Assembly: GCA_964386235.1 (NCBI GenBank)
Contig: CAYLSH010000010.1
Location: forward strand, 1 to 44,845
Origin: RGIG8767 sp964386235
GTDB taxonomy: Bacteria; Bacillota; Clostridia; Lachnospirales; Lachnospiraceae
DNA length: 44,845 nucleotides
Direction of reading: 5' to 3'
Within the stretch, counting starts at the first letter, position 1. The number at the start of each line of letters is the position of its first letter. Under the pieces are notes generated by a model. It ran no database searches. It was not told the origin of the DNA and saw nothing but the letters and a program-made list of their open reading frames with translations. Below, in pieces: positions 18,386-26,798 of this stretch. The translations under genes were made by a program, and so were the position numbers.

Positions 18386-19529
18386 TGTCTGCCCCTACGC
18401 AAAACGCTGCGGCGGCTGCGATTATCAGGGAGTTCCTTATAAAAAACAATTGGCTTTTAAACAGGAAGAAATGATGAAACTGCTCGGCGGTTTTGGAAAG
18501 GTGGAACCCATCATCGGGATGGAAGATCCTGTTCATTACCGCAATAAGGTGCATGCGGTATTTGACCGCGATAAAAAGGGAACTATCATTGCGGGCGTGT
18601 ACGAGAAAAATTCGCACCGGGTTGTGAATGTGGATTCCTGCATGATTCAGGATAAAAGAGCCAATGCGATCATACTCACGATTCGTAAACTCATAAAAGA
18701 TTTTAAGATGAAAACCTATAATGAAGATACGGGATATGGACTCTTTCGTCATGTGTTGATCCGGACCGGACATGCAAGCGGTCAGATTCTGGTTGTTTTG
18801 GTACTTGCATCGCCCATTTTACCGGCGAAGAATCATTTTATCAAAGCCCTTCGCAACGCACATCCTGAGATTACATCCATTGTCTTAAATGTGAATGATA
18901 AAAGGACCAGTATGGTTTTGGGAGAGAGGGAGATCGTTCTATATGGTAAGGGATATATCGAAGATACGCTTTGTGGGTTAACCTACCGGATTTCCCCAAA
19001 ATCCTTTTACCAGATCAATCCCATACAGACGGAGAAATTATATACGGTTGCGCTGGAATATGCCTCTTTAACCGGCAAAGAGACTGTTCTTGATGCTTAT
19101 TGCGGAATCGGCACGATTGGGATGAGCGCATCCGCAAAAGCAAAGGCAGTCATTGGCGTGGAACTTAATAAGGATGCTGTAAAAGATGCGATTGCCAATG
19201 CAAAAGCCAATAAGGTAGGAAACATTCGTTTTTATAACAAGGATGCCGGTGATTTTATCATGGACATGGCAGAACAGAAAGCTGCCTGTGATGTAATCTT
19301 TATGGATCCGCCACGCAGCGGCTCCACCGAAAAGTTTTTAGACTGTGTAGCCACACTGGCTCCAAAACGTGTCGTATACATTTCCTGTGATCCAAACACC
19401 CTGGCGCGCGACCTTGCCTACATCACCAAAAAAGGATACCGCGTAGCCAAAATCCAACCGGTGGATTTATTCTGCGGAACGAAACATGTCGAAACTGTTT
19501 GCTTACTCTCTAAGAAATGCCCAGTTTAA
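18333..19529 (+). CDS. rlmD: 23S rRNA (uracil-5-)-methyltransferase, RlmD/TrmA family
   Basis: 398 residues. SAM-dependent m5U methyltransferase of 23S rRNA, expected to carry a 4Fe-4S cluster. Cluster ligands are visible as C-x5-C-x2-C in CPYAKRCGGC, with a further Cys in VDSCMIQD. The SAM site is LDAYCGIGTIGM, followed by FMDPPRSG, the catalytic-Cys motif YISCDPNTLARDL and the C-terminal HVETV. No in-frame start exists between the helicase stop and the first cluster cysteine, so the ATG at 18333 inside the helicase gene (53 nt overlap) is the latest possible ATG. Its Shine-Dalgarno (AAGG) is weak, so translation may be coupled. Whether it is RlmD, RlmC or dual RlmCD cannot be settled by eye. 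Confidence 0.9.
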   Translation: MQKTANSPKNNSIKKQNNVCPYAKRCGGCDYQGVPYKKQLAFKQEEMMKLLGGFGKVEPIIGMEDPVHYRNKVHAVFDRDKKGTIIAGVYEKNSHRVVNVDSCMIQDKRANAIILTIRKLIKDFKMKTYNEDTGYGLFRHVLIRTGHASGQILVVLVLASPILPAKNHFIKALRNAHPEITSIVLNVNDKRTSMVLGEREIVLYGKGYIEDTLCGLTYRISPKSFYQINPIQTEKLYTVALEYASLTGKETVLDAYCGIGTIGMSASAKAKAVIGVELNKDAVKDAIANAKANKVGNIRFYNKDAGDFIMDMAEQKAACDVIFMDPPRSGSTEKFLDCVATLAPKRVVYISCDPNTLARDLAYITKKGYRVAKIQPVDLFCGTKHVETVCLLSKKCPV

Positions 19530-19735
19530 GCGGGTTTGAGGGCTATATTTGCTAGAACATATTATGAAAATAAGCCTGTAAAATATGTGCATGAAATGAA
19601 AAATAGAATACGGGTGTAGTGAAAATCAACCTTTTGGCGTAGTTCGTATAGAGTTCGCTGAAAGGTTATTTTTATGGGATTTTGTACGCGGAGAAGTTAA
19701 GTGATGTGCGCCAAGAGTTAAAACGGTTAATCTTA

Positions 19736-19764
19736 TTGCCATTTCTGTCGAAGTATGTTATAAA
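19736..19764 (+). promoter_or_regulatory. Promoter of the amidase gene
   Basis: TTGCCA (19736-19741), 17-bp spacer, TATAAA (19759-19764). It matches a sigma-A promoter and would start transcription near 19771, about 190 nt before the amidase ATG. Confidence 0.7.
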
Positions 19765-19857
19765 ATAGATATAGGTTCTAAAGAACTTATATACGAAAGA
19801 CAAAACGCAAAGCACAAAAGAAGACAATACATGAAATGAAATACAAAAGAAAAAGAT

Positions 19858-19905
19858 GCCGTATCCCGTAAGGGATGCGGCGTTTGAGTTTCACAAGCGA
19901 AACTC
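19858..19905. other. Two adjacent hairpins in the amidase leader
   Basis: GCCGTATCCC-GTAA-GGGATGCGGC is a 10-bp stem (one G-T) with a GNRA-type tetraloop. It is followed directly by GAGTTTC-ACAAGC-GAAACTC (19886-19905). The minus strand has ATCTTTTTCTTTT after the first stem and would be a good minus terminator, but no minus gene needs one. The plus strand has only CTTTA after the second. It could be an attenuator, an mRNA-stabilising leader or a dispersed palindrome. Confidence 0.55.
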
Positions 19906-19964
19906 TTTATTACTTCATAGGAATTTTTACGGAAATCATTTTTGGGTACGGGGGAGAATGGATC

Positions 19965-20921
19965 ATGACAGAAAAAAGAGGGTTATATAGAATAAGAAAA
20001 ATATTGCTTGTTTTACTTTTGGTTATGGGATTGACAACATTTGTTTTGGGTTGCACCGGGACATGGGAAGTAGAGGATTCATCCGTGGAAGCAACCACGA
20101 AAGTGAGTACGTCAGAACCGTATACGACGCAAGAAGATACGGAAGAAGCAAGTACAACAGAGCCGGATACTACGGAAGAGGATATGGAAGAAACGAGTAC
20201 AGAAGAGACGGAAGCGACGCAACAAAATATGGAAGAAATAAGTACAACAGCACCGGATACGGCTGAAACGATTGCGTCGGTGTCTGCAGCACAGAATCAT
20301 CTGGTGGTAATTGATGCGGGACACCAGGCAAAAGGCAATTCGGAGAAGGAACCGGTGGGACCGGGAGCTGCGGAAATGAAAGCCAAAGTGGCATCCGGCA
20401 CACAGGGAAAGTCAAGCGGACTGAAAGAATATGAACTGAATCTGCTGGTTTCTCTGAAAGTGGAAAAAATTTTAAAGGAGCGTGGCTATGAGGTCATTAT
20501 GATTCGAACCTCCCATGATGTAGATATCAGCAATGCCGAACGGGCACAGATTGCCAATGAGGCAGGAGCGGATGCTTTTATCCGTATTCATGCCAATGGA
20601 TCGGAAAACAGCAGTGCAAATGGTATGATGACCATTTGCCCAACCGTAAATAATCCATACTGCAGCGGTATCTATGAACAGTCCAGACTGCTTTCGGATT
20701 GTGTACTCGATGAGATGGTTTTGGCAACGGGAGCACGCAGGGAACGGGTATGGGAAACGGATACGATGAGTGGCATTAACTGGTGTACGGTTCCGGTTAC
20801 GATTGTGGAGATGGGATATATGTCCAATGAAACCGAGGATCTGAAAATGGCGGACGATGCCTATCAGGAACAGATTGCGACCGGAATTGCCAATGGAATT
20901 GCTAAATATTTTGGAGAATAA
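19965..20921 (+). CDS. Lipoprotein N-acetylmuramoyl-L-alanine amidase (Amidase_3)
   Basis: 318 residues. Cleaves the amide bond between MurNAc and the stem peptide of peptidoglycan. The N-terminus is a lipoprotein signal (hydrophobic core about 12-26, lipobox VLGC with Cys30). A Thr/Glu/Ser-rich linker (about 40-105) resembles the TTE repeats of the giant protein at the left edge. The Amidase_3 domain (about 112-315) has the zinc ligands His120 (DAGH), Glu155 (KEYELNL) and His209 (IRIHANG), and catalytic Glu282 (VEMGYMSN). The start at 19965 has GGGGGAG 8 nt upstream; an upstream frame from 19875 would run through the leader hairpin. A terminator follows at 20980. Confidence 0.92.
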   Translation: MTEKRGLYRIRKILLVLLLVMGLTTFVLGCTGTWEVEDSSVEATTKVSTSEPYTTQEDTEEASTTEPDTTEEDMEETSTEETEATQQNMEEISTTAPDTAETIASVSAAQNHLVVIDAGHQAKGNSEKEPVGPGAAEMKAKVASGTQGKSSGLKEYELNLLVSLKVEKILKERGYEVIMIRTSHDVDISNAERAQIANEAGADAFIRIHANGSENSSANGMMTICPTVNNPYCSGIYEQSRLLSDCVLDEMVLATGARRERVWETDTMSGINWCTVPVTIVEMGYMSNETEDLKMADDAYQEQIATGIANGIAKYFGE

Positions 20922-20979
20922 GTGATTGAAACACCTCTTTTGGGATGAAAAGCAATTTAATTTTTTGAAAAAAACATCA

Positions 20980-21004
20980 AAACTAGCCTTGTGGCTAGTT
21001 TTTT
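20980..21004 (+). terminator. Rho-independent terminator of the amidase gene
   Basis: AAACTAGCC-TTGT-GGCTAGTTT followed by TTTT. Flanking ATCAAA / TTTGAT bases can extend the stem. Confidence 0.85.
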
Positions 21005-21031
21005 GATTGTAAATAATTTGATATATATAAA
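21003..21031 (+). promoter_or_regulatory. Possible promoter of the LuxR-type regulator gene
   Basis: TTGATT (21003-21008), 17 bp, TATAAA (21026-21031). It overlaps the T-tract of the preceding terminator and lies 204 bp before the chosen start codon, so a long leader containing the 21153-21188 hairpin would result. The region is very AT-rich, so chance is possible. Confidence 0.45.
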
Positions 21032-21152
21032 TTATCCCAAGGGGAAAACATACAAAATGTATTGGGAATGCCTAAAACGGCAGGTTACGTGATAAAAGGA
21101 TTATCCATTTTGTATAAGAGGAAATAGTTTCTGTTTGAATAGGGGATTTTTT

Positions 21153-21188
21153 AAAAGAAAACATGGTCATCCGACCATGTTTCTTTTA
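21153..21188. terminator. Long terminator-like hairpin in front of the LuxR-type regulator gene
   Basis: A stem of about 15 bp with one bulged A surrounds ACATGGTC-ATCC-GACCATGT, flanked by AAAAGAA and TTCTTTTA. It has the form of a bidirectional terminator or attenuator. It lies downstream of the candidate promoter at 21003 and 47 nt before the start codon, so read-through could be a control point. Confidence 0.65.
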
Positions 21189-21234
21189 TAATAAGGACAA
21201 ATGAAAAATATTTATGAAAGAAGGCTTTTTGGGT

Positions 21235-23592
21235 ATGGCAGTATATTTGAAAAGTATGAATATTTTTAAAAAGTTCAGGCAGGCAGAAGAAGAAAACAAA
21301 ATCTTATTTGTATCCGCTCCCTGTGGTTATGGTAAGAGTGCGGCTTTTGCGTATTATTATCGCAGGCGTCCCTATTTTTCAACCAGCGGAAGAAGCGGTG
21401 TACTTGATAAAATGCCACCGATTGATTCGATACGACAGAGTGTTATTCTGTTAGATGATATTTGTTTTTTAAAAGATAACCGCTCCAGGCAATATGTTTT
21501 AGACATGATTTATAATGGACAGAAGATAGTGGTTCTGATGGGGCGCGGAGCATTGCCCGTATGGCTTGTGACGGCGGATGTGGAACTGGAGTTTGTAAGA
21601 GCGGACAAGGGGGATCTTGTTTTTTCCAATAATGAGACGAAGATGTACCTTGAAAAAATGGGCTATGAATGTTCCATGGAACTGGCGGATGTGCTAACGG
21701 GAAAACTCGGCGGATATCCCCTTTTAACCATGTTTTATACAAAGAATCTGGGGATGGAAGCAGAATACAGCAATGATGTGTATTACCGGGCGTTGCGGGA
21801 AATGTATCATTATTATGATGAAGTTATCTGGAATGTATGGGATGAAAAGTTAAAAAATACATTGCTTGCCACCTGCGAGTTTGCCAATTATACGGTGGAA
21901 CTGATTGAAAGAATCACAGGCTACGAGAACCTGGCGGATATGATTGAATATGCCTACAGTATCGGTAATTTTGTTACGAATCTTGGGGATAAAAAATACC
22001 AGTTGGATCCGATATTAAAGGAGTATGTCATGTGGAAAAGATCTTTTGTGTATTCACAACAGGATCTTAACGATCTGTATCGGAAGGCGGCAGAATACTA
22101 TGAAGAGATTAATGATGTAGAAAATGCGCTGGAATATTATCACAAGGCGGGCCTTGATGACAGAATGTTACGTCTGATGACACTGAATGCCGAATTCGAC
22201 CCGGCACGGGCACAATTGTTCAAAACCAGAAAGTATCTTTTTGCTCTTGAGGATGAGCAGATTAGTAACAACCCGGCGTTGATTTCCAGTGCCAGTCTGT
22301 TGCATTCGGTTCTTTTTTCCACGGAAGAGTCCGAAAAACTGTATAACACGCTGATTGAATATGCAAATGATGAAAAGAGGACCCCTCAGGAACGTAAGGA
22401 TGCCAAAAACAGAATACAGTTTCTGGATATGTCCCTGATGCACCGACTTCCGATTCTTAGGATTGAAAGTGTGTACAAAGCAGCCGAATTGATGAAGGAA
22501 GAAAAGATCAAGATCTCAGAAATGGCAATCACCGGTAATTCCCCTTCTTTAATCAATGGCGGTGTGGACTTTTCCCAATTTTTAAAAAGAAGTAAAAGAG
22601 AACGTATTAAGCTTATCAAGCCCCTGGAGGAAGTATATGGTCGTCTGGGGAAAACCATGTATGAAATTGGTGTGGCAGAATGCATGATCGAGCAAAATAA
22701 TGCCAATTTCCTGGATGTTTCAAGGATGCTGAGTGAAGCTTATGCAGTGGCGGATGCAAAGGAAAGAATGGAGATCTGTCTGGTAGCTGTGGTGCTGCTT
22801 GCCAGACTGCATCTGATCCGGGGACAGGTTGATGTTGCCATGGAACAGATGAATGATTTTTACAAAAAAATAAAAAAAGAGGATGCCTCTTTTTTGCTTC
22901 CCAATATGCATGCATTTGAAGCATGGATTTCTCTTTTGCGGGGAAATACGGGAGAAGCAAAGGAGTGGCTGAAAGAAGCGCCAAATGAAAATGTCGAATT
23001 TTATATTACGGAACGATACCGCTATATGCATAAAGTCAGAGTACTGATTGCTGCCGGAAATATGGAACAGGCATATTCTCTTTTAAAAAGACTGGAACTA
23101 TTCTATTTGGAATACCACAGAGAGTACTACCGGATCCAGAGTAATGTACTGGAAGCTATTCTGGTATATCGTCTCGGAGACGAACGGTGGAAGTTCATTC
23201 TGATGGAAGCACTGGACAGAGCGGAAGAATTTCATTATGTGAGGGTGATTTCTGACGAAGGTGCTGCGGTTTTACCTCTTTTAATCAAGTTAAAAAAGAG
23301 TGTGAGAGAGAAGAGTTTTGTAAGTGAAGTAATCAGTGAAACGGATAAAATGGCAAAAATGTATCCGGATTATATGGAACCGGAGTTTAAACTGCAGGAG
23401 CCGCTTACCAAAAAAGAATTGGAGATATTAAACCTGATACACAGGGGCAAACGATCGGAAGAAATTTGTGAGATCTGTAATATCAGTTACAGCGGACTCA
23501 AATTTCATAACCGCAATATCTACCGCAAACTGGGCGTCAGCAGCAGAATCGAAGCAGAAAGAAAGGCGGTCATGCTTAGAATCGTAAATTAA
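21235..23592 (+). CDS. MalT-like LuxR-family transcriptional regulator (large ATP-binding type)
   Basis: 785 residues. DNA-binding regulator of the STAND/LAL class. The N-terminus has a MalT-style P-loop, SAPCGYGKS (about 27-35), and a Walker B-like ILLDDI (about 70). A long helical middle region with TPR-like pairs follows (about 260-700). A C-terminal LuxR helix-turn-helix occupies about 722-780 (LTKKELEILNLIHRGKRSEEI, then SGLKFHNRNIYRKLGV). The ATG at 21235 has AGAAGG 10 nt upstream; an in-frame ATG at 21214 has only a distant AAGGA. No sugar operon or other obvious target lies beside it, so the inducer is unknown. Its stop overlaps the convergent lipoprotein gene by 4 nt. Confidence 0.88.
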   Translation: MAVYLKSMNIFKKFRQAEEENKILFVSAPCGYGKSAAFAYYYRRRPYFSTSGRSGVLDKMPPIDSIRQSVILLDDICFLKDNRSRQYVLDMIYNGQKIVVLMGRGALPVWLVTADVELEFVRADKGDLVFSNNETKMYLEKMGYECSMELADVLTGKLGGYPLLTMFYTKNLGMEAEYSNDVYYRALREMYHYYDEVIWNVWDEKLKNTLLATCEFANYTVELIERITGYENLADMIEYAYSIGNFVTNLGDKKYQLDPILKEYVMWKRSFVYSQQDLNDLYRKAAEYYEEINDVENALEYYHKAGLDDRMLRLMTLNAEFDPARAQLFKTRKYLFALEDEQISNNPALISSASLLHSVLFSTEESEKLYNTLIEYANDEKRTPQERKDAKNRIQFLDMSLMHRLPILRIESVYKAAELMKEEKIKISEMAITGNSPSLINGGVDFSQFLKRSKRERIKLIKPLEEVYGRLGKTMYEIGVAECMIEQNNANFLDVSRMLSEAYAVADAKERMEICLVAVVLLARLHLIRGQVDVAMEQMNDFYKKIKKEDASFLLPNMHAFEAWISLLRGNTGEAKEWLKEAPNENVEFYITERYRYMHKVRVLIAAGNMEQAYSLLKRLELFYLEYHREYYRIQSNVLEAILVYRLGDERWKFILMEALDRAEEFHYVRVISDEGAAVLPLLIKLKKSVREKSFVSEVISETDKMAKMYPDYMEPEFKLQEPLTKKELEILNLIHRGKRSEEICEICNISYSGLKFHNRNIYRKLGVSSRIEAERKAVMLRIVN

Positions 23593-24101
23593 TAGTCAGA
23601 TTCCTCGGTGACGGGGGTAAAATCAAGAACTTCCTCTTCGGTGACAAATACATCGTCGCCCTGTGGAAGTTCTCCCTGTAACAGGGAAGAAATATAGGAA
23701 ATCCGCTTCATGGCACGATCATAATTTTCCTGTGCGGCGGATAGCAAAACATCATCCTCTAAGGTGCTTTGGGCAGAAAAAATCTCGTGGTATAAAGAAA
23801 CGGCCTCACTCATATATTCGGATGCCTCGTCAGCGAGACTCTCAACAGAAGCAAATTCTTTTGGCACTTCCATTTCGGCTAATACTAAGAATTGGGCTTC
23901 CATTTCATCTAAACAGGCAAGTACTTCATCAACGGCGGTATCGCTGGTGGTATCGATCTGTTCCATCTTCGTGGAGATATCGGATACATCGGAAGTAAAT
24001 GCAGTTATATTGTTCCTGTATTCTTCTAATTGTTTGTCCTTGCCGCAGCCCACCATGAAAATGCAGAGCAGGGAAATAATCAGAATGTATCTTAATTTCA
24101 T
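23589..24101 (-). CDS. Small helical lipoprotein of unknown function
   Basis: 170 residues. It has a lipoprotein signal peptide, with hydrophobic LRYILIISLLCIF and lipobox MVGC (Cys19). The mature part is acidic and predicted helical, with heptad-like leucine/methionine spacing through about 25-145 and an acidic C-terminal tail. It is not recognised beyond this. The start at 24101 has ACGAGGAT 7 nt upstream and lies after a good promoter; the longer frame from 24164 would begin inside the -10 box. It is convergent with the LuxR-type gene, with overlapping stop codons and no terminator between them. Confidence 0.8.
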   Translation of the reverse strand: MKLRYILIISLLCIFMVGCGKDKQLEEYRNNITAFTSDVSDISTKMEQIDTTSDTAVDEVLACLDEMEAQFLVLAEMEVPKEFASVESLADEASEYMSEAVSLYHEIFSAQSTLEDDVLLSAAQENYDRAMKRISYISSLLQGELPQGDDVFVTEEEVLDFTPVTEESDY

Positions 24102-24154
24102 AAATAAAATCCTCGTTTTCTGTTGAATTGTGACTGGAAATCCAACTCCTTTAA

Positions 24155-24183
24155 AATTTACCATATTGCGGTTCTTTCTTCAA
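24155..24183 (-). promoter_or_regulatory. Promoter of the lipoprotein gene
   Basis: On the minus strand TTGAAG (24178-24183), 17 bp, TAAATT (24155-24160), about 54 bp upstream of the start codon. Confidence 0.6.
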
Positions 24184-24237
24184 TAAAAAATGCCAAAAAT
24201 AAGGCTTTTCATTTGGTAAAGATGTAAAAATCCAATA

Positions 24238-24266
24238 TTGTATAAAATAAAATACAATGTTATACT
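24238..24266 (+). promoter_or_regulatory. Promoter of metH
   Basis: TTGTAT (24238-24243), 17 bp, TATACT (24261-24266). Transcription would start near 24273, which excludes the upstream ATG at 24257 as the metH start. No S-box, T-box or cobalamin riboswitch fits in the short leader. Confidence 0.65.
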
Positions 24267-24301
24267 ATTGGGAAAACGAAAAGAAAAGGCTTGCGTGGAT
24301 T

Positions 24302-26785
24302 ATGACTAAACAGGAATGGAAAGAATTAACCGGTCGCGGCATGGTCTATCTGGATGGTGCCATGGGATCGAATCTGATCAAAAGAGGAATGCCAAAGGGA
24401 GTCTGTCCGGAAGAATGGATTCTGAATCATAAAGAAATCGTAGTAGGATTACAAAGAGAATACGTGGAGGCGGGAAGTAATATTTTATATGCCCCTACTT
24501 TTACCGCAAACAGACCTAAACTGAAAGAGTATGGATTAGAGGACAGGTTGGTCGAGATTAACCGACAGTTGGTGGAAGTTTCCAAGGAAGCGGCGGGTGA
24601 TAAAGCATTTGTGGCAGGCGATATTACGATGACCGGCGTGCAGCTTGCGCCCATGGGACCCATGGAGTTTGAAGAACTGATCGGCATATATAAAGAACAG
24701 GCACAGGCACTTATAGACGGCGGTGTGGATCTGTTTGTGATCGAAACGATGATGAGTTTACAGGAAACAAGAGCCGCTGTGATTGCTATTAAGGAGATCT
24801 GTGATCTGCCCATTTTAGCCACGATGACCTTTGAAAAGGATGGAAGAAGTTTATTTGGTACGGATGCGGCTACGGCTGCCATCGTGTTAAAAAGCCTTGG
24901 TGTGGATGGGGTAGGAGCCAATTGTTCCACAGGTCCTGCCCATATGGCGGAAGTGATCCAAAAGATGGCTTCTGTTACAGATATTCCGATCATTGCTAAA
25001 CCCAATGCGGGGATTCCCCGACTGGATGAAAACGGGGAGACGGTTTATGACAATACACCGGATCGTTTTGCAAAGGAAGCCGGCATGCTGATCGAAGCCG
25101 GTGCAACGGTACTTGGCGGATGCTGCGGAACCGGTCCGGAATACATAAAAGCGTTATGTGCATGTGATTATCAGAAGTGTATCCGTGGTGAACTTCCCAA
25201 GATGCATTATCTGACCAGTGAGAGAAAGATGCACGCCTTTGGTTTGGACGATGCGTTCTTTGTGATCGGAGAGCGGATCAACCCGACCGGGAAAAAGAAA
25301 CTGCAGGAAGAATTACGTGCCGGCAATATGGAGCGAGTCTTTTCTTTTGCTGAAGAACAGGAAGAAAACGGTGCCTGCGTACTGGATGTGAATTTTGGTA
25401 TGAGCGGGATCGATGAAAAAGAAATGATGTGTCAGGCAATCGACAAACTTAAAGAAGTGACCAATCTTCCCCTTTGCATTGATACAAGCCATGTGGATGT
25501 GATGGAAGCGGCACTCAGACGTTATCCGGGAAGGGCACTGATCAATTCCATTTCCATGGAAAAAGAGAAAGTGGATAAACTGCTGCCGATTGCGAAAAAA
25601 TACGGTGCCATGTTTATTTTACTGCCGTTATCCGACAAAGGATTACCGGAGAGTTTAGAGGAAAAGAAATCATTAATAGAAGAGTTGCTGCAAAGAGCGT
25701 TTGCCCTTGGCTTTACGAAGGAAGATATTATCGTGGATGGTCTGGTGACCACGGTCGGAGCCAATAAAAATGCAGGAATCGAGACTTTAGAGACCATCCG
25801 CTACTGCAAAGAAAATGGTCTGGCAACCACCTGCGGATTGTCCAATATCTCATTCGGCCTGCCGGAGAGAAGTTATATCAATGCTGCGTTTTTAGCCATG
25901 ATGATCGATGCAGGACTTACGATGGCGATTGCCAATCCCAACCAGATGCTTCTTATGAACACGGCATTATCCTGCAATCTTTTGTTAAACCGTGCGGATG
26001 CGGACATTACCTATATTGAACATATGAACCGTTTGCAGGAAGAAGGGCTGCTTGCGCAGGCATCCACTGTAACACCAAAAAAAGCAGAACCGGTTAATAC
26101 TGCGAAGGATTCACAGAATACGGATTCTTTAGAGAACGCTCTTTCGGACAAAGCAAATCTTCTGAAAACGGCTTTATTAAAAGGAAGACGGGAGCAGATG
26201 AAGGCACTGACTTTAGAATGCCTTGATGACGGAGAGGAAGCCTCTTTTCTTTTAAATCAGGTGCTCATCCCCGGTATTAACGAAGTGGGTGATCTGTTTG
26301 AAAAAGGAAAGTATTTTTTGCCGCAGTTGATTGCAAGTGCGGAAGCAATGAAAGAATCCATTGAGGTTTTAGAGCCCATTTTACAGAGTAAGCAGGATGG
26401 AAGGATCATGCCGACGATCGTGATCGCAACCGTGGCAGGGGATATCCATGACATTGGGAAAAACCTGGTGGCACTGATGTTAAAAAATTACGGTTTTCAT
26501 GTGATCGATTTAGGAAAAGATGTTTTAGCAGAACGAATCATAGATACGGCGATACAGGAAAATGCACAGATCATTGCATTATCCGCGCTTATGACGACCA
26601 CGATGAAGGAAATGGATACGGTCGTAAAACTGGCAAAAGAAAAGAAGGTCAGAGCAAAGATCATTATCGGAGGAGCCGTTATCACACAGGATTATTGTGA
26701 TGAGATCGGTGCCGACGGCTATTCCAAGGATGCGGCAGAAGCCGTCAAATGTGCGGAACGCTTACTGGGATTACAAAAAATCTGA
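24302..26785 (+). CDS. metH: Cobalamin-dependent methionine synthase (no reactivation domain)
   Basis: 827 residues. Transfers methyl from methyl-THF through cobalamin to homocysteine, giving methionine. The homocysteine domain (about 1-300) has DGAMGSNL and the zinc cysteines in GANCSTG (about 206) and GGCCGTGP (about 272). The pterin domain (about 310-575) has IGERINPTGKKK, VLDVNFGM and LCIDTS. The cobalamin cap and Rossmann domain (about 620-827) has GDIHDIGKNL, the DxHxxG motif that supplies the axial His, and GGAVIT. The AdoMet-binding reactivation domain of E. coli MetH (1,227 residues) is missing, as in many clostridial forms. Start 24302 is chosen from the promoter position and the family N-terminus. 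Confidence 0.93.
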   Translation: MTKQEWKELTGRGMVYLDGAMGSNLIKRGMPKGVCPEEWILNHKEIVVGLQREYVEAGSNILYAPTFTANRPKLKEYGLEDRLVEINRQLVEVSKEAAGDKAFVAGDITMTGVQLAPMGPMEFEELIGIYKEQAQALIDGGVDLFVIETMMSLQETRAAVIAIKEICDLPILATMTFEKDGRSLFGTDAATAAIVLKSLGVDGVGANCSTGPAHMAEVIQKMASVTDIPIIAKPNAGIPRLDENGETVYDNTPDRFAKEAGMLIEAGATVLGGCCGTGPEYIKALCACDYQKCIRGELPKMHYLTSERKMHAFGLDDAFFVIGERINPTGKKKLQEELRAGNMERVFSFAEEQEENGACVLDVNFGMSGIDEKEMMCQAIDKLKEVTNLPLCIDTSHVDVMEAALRRYPGRALINSISMEKEKVDKLLPIAKKYGAMFILLPLSDKGLPESLEEKKSLIEELLQRAFALGFTKEDIIVDGLVTTVGANKNAGIETLETIRYCKENGLATTCGLSNISFGLPERSYINAAFLAMMIDAGLTMAIANPNQMLLMNTALSCNLLLNRADADITYIEHMNRLQEEGLLAQASTVTPKKAEPVNTAKDSQNTDSLENALSDKANLLKTALLKGRREQMKALTLECLDDGEEASFLLNQVLIPGINEVGDLFEKGKYFLPQLIASAEAMKESIEVLEPILQSKQDGRIMPTIVIATVAGDIHDIGKNLVALMLKNYGFHVIDLGKDVLAERIIDTAIQENAQIIALSALMTTTMKEMDTVVKLAKEKKVRAKIIIGGAVITQDYCDEIGADGYSKDAAEAVKCAERLLGLQKI

Positions 26786-26798
26786 TAGGAGAAATAGA

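Larger units (their letters stand above)
19530..19964. other. 435-bp intergenic region with promoter and long structured leader
   Basis: No credible coding frame was seen. It contains a near-consensus promoter (19736-19764), a near-palindrome AGGTTC-TAAA-GAACTT around the inferred start of transcription (about 19771-19786) and two adjacent hairpins (19858-19905). This gives the amidase mRNA a leader of about 190 nt. No terminator for the upstream rlmD is visible. Confidence 0.6.

Noticed and set aside
19771..19786. AGGTTC-TAAA-GAACTT as a LexA box
   Set aside because: The half sites are in the wrong order (GTTC...GAAC instead of GAAC...GTTC), so it is not a LexA box; it remains only a possible operator.
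24190..24215. Weak GCC...GGC hairpin upstream of metH
   Set aside because: Only 3-4 bp of stem in AT-rich DNA; not a terminator or riboswitch.
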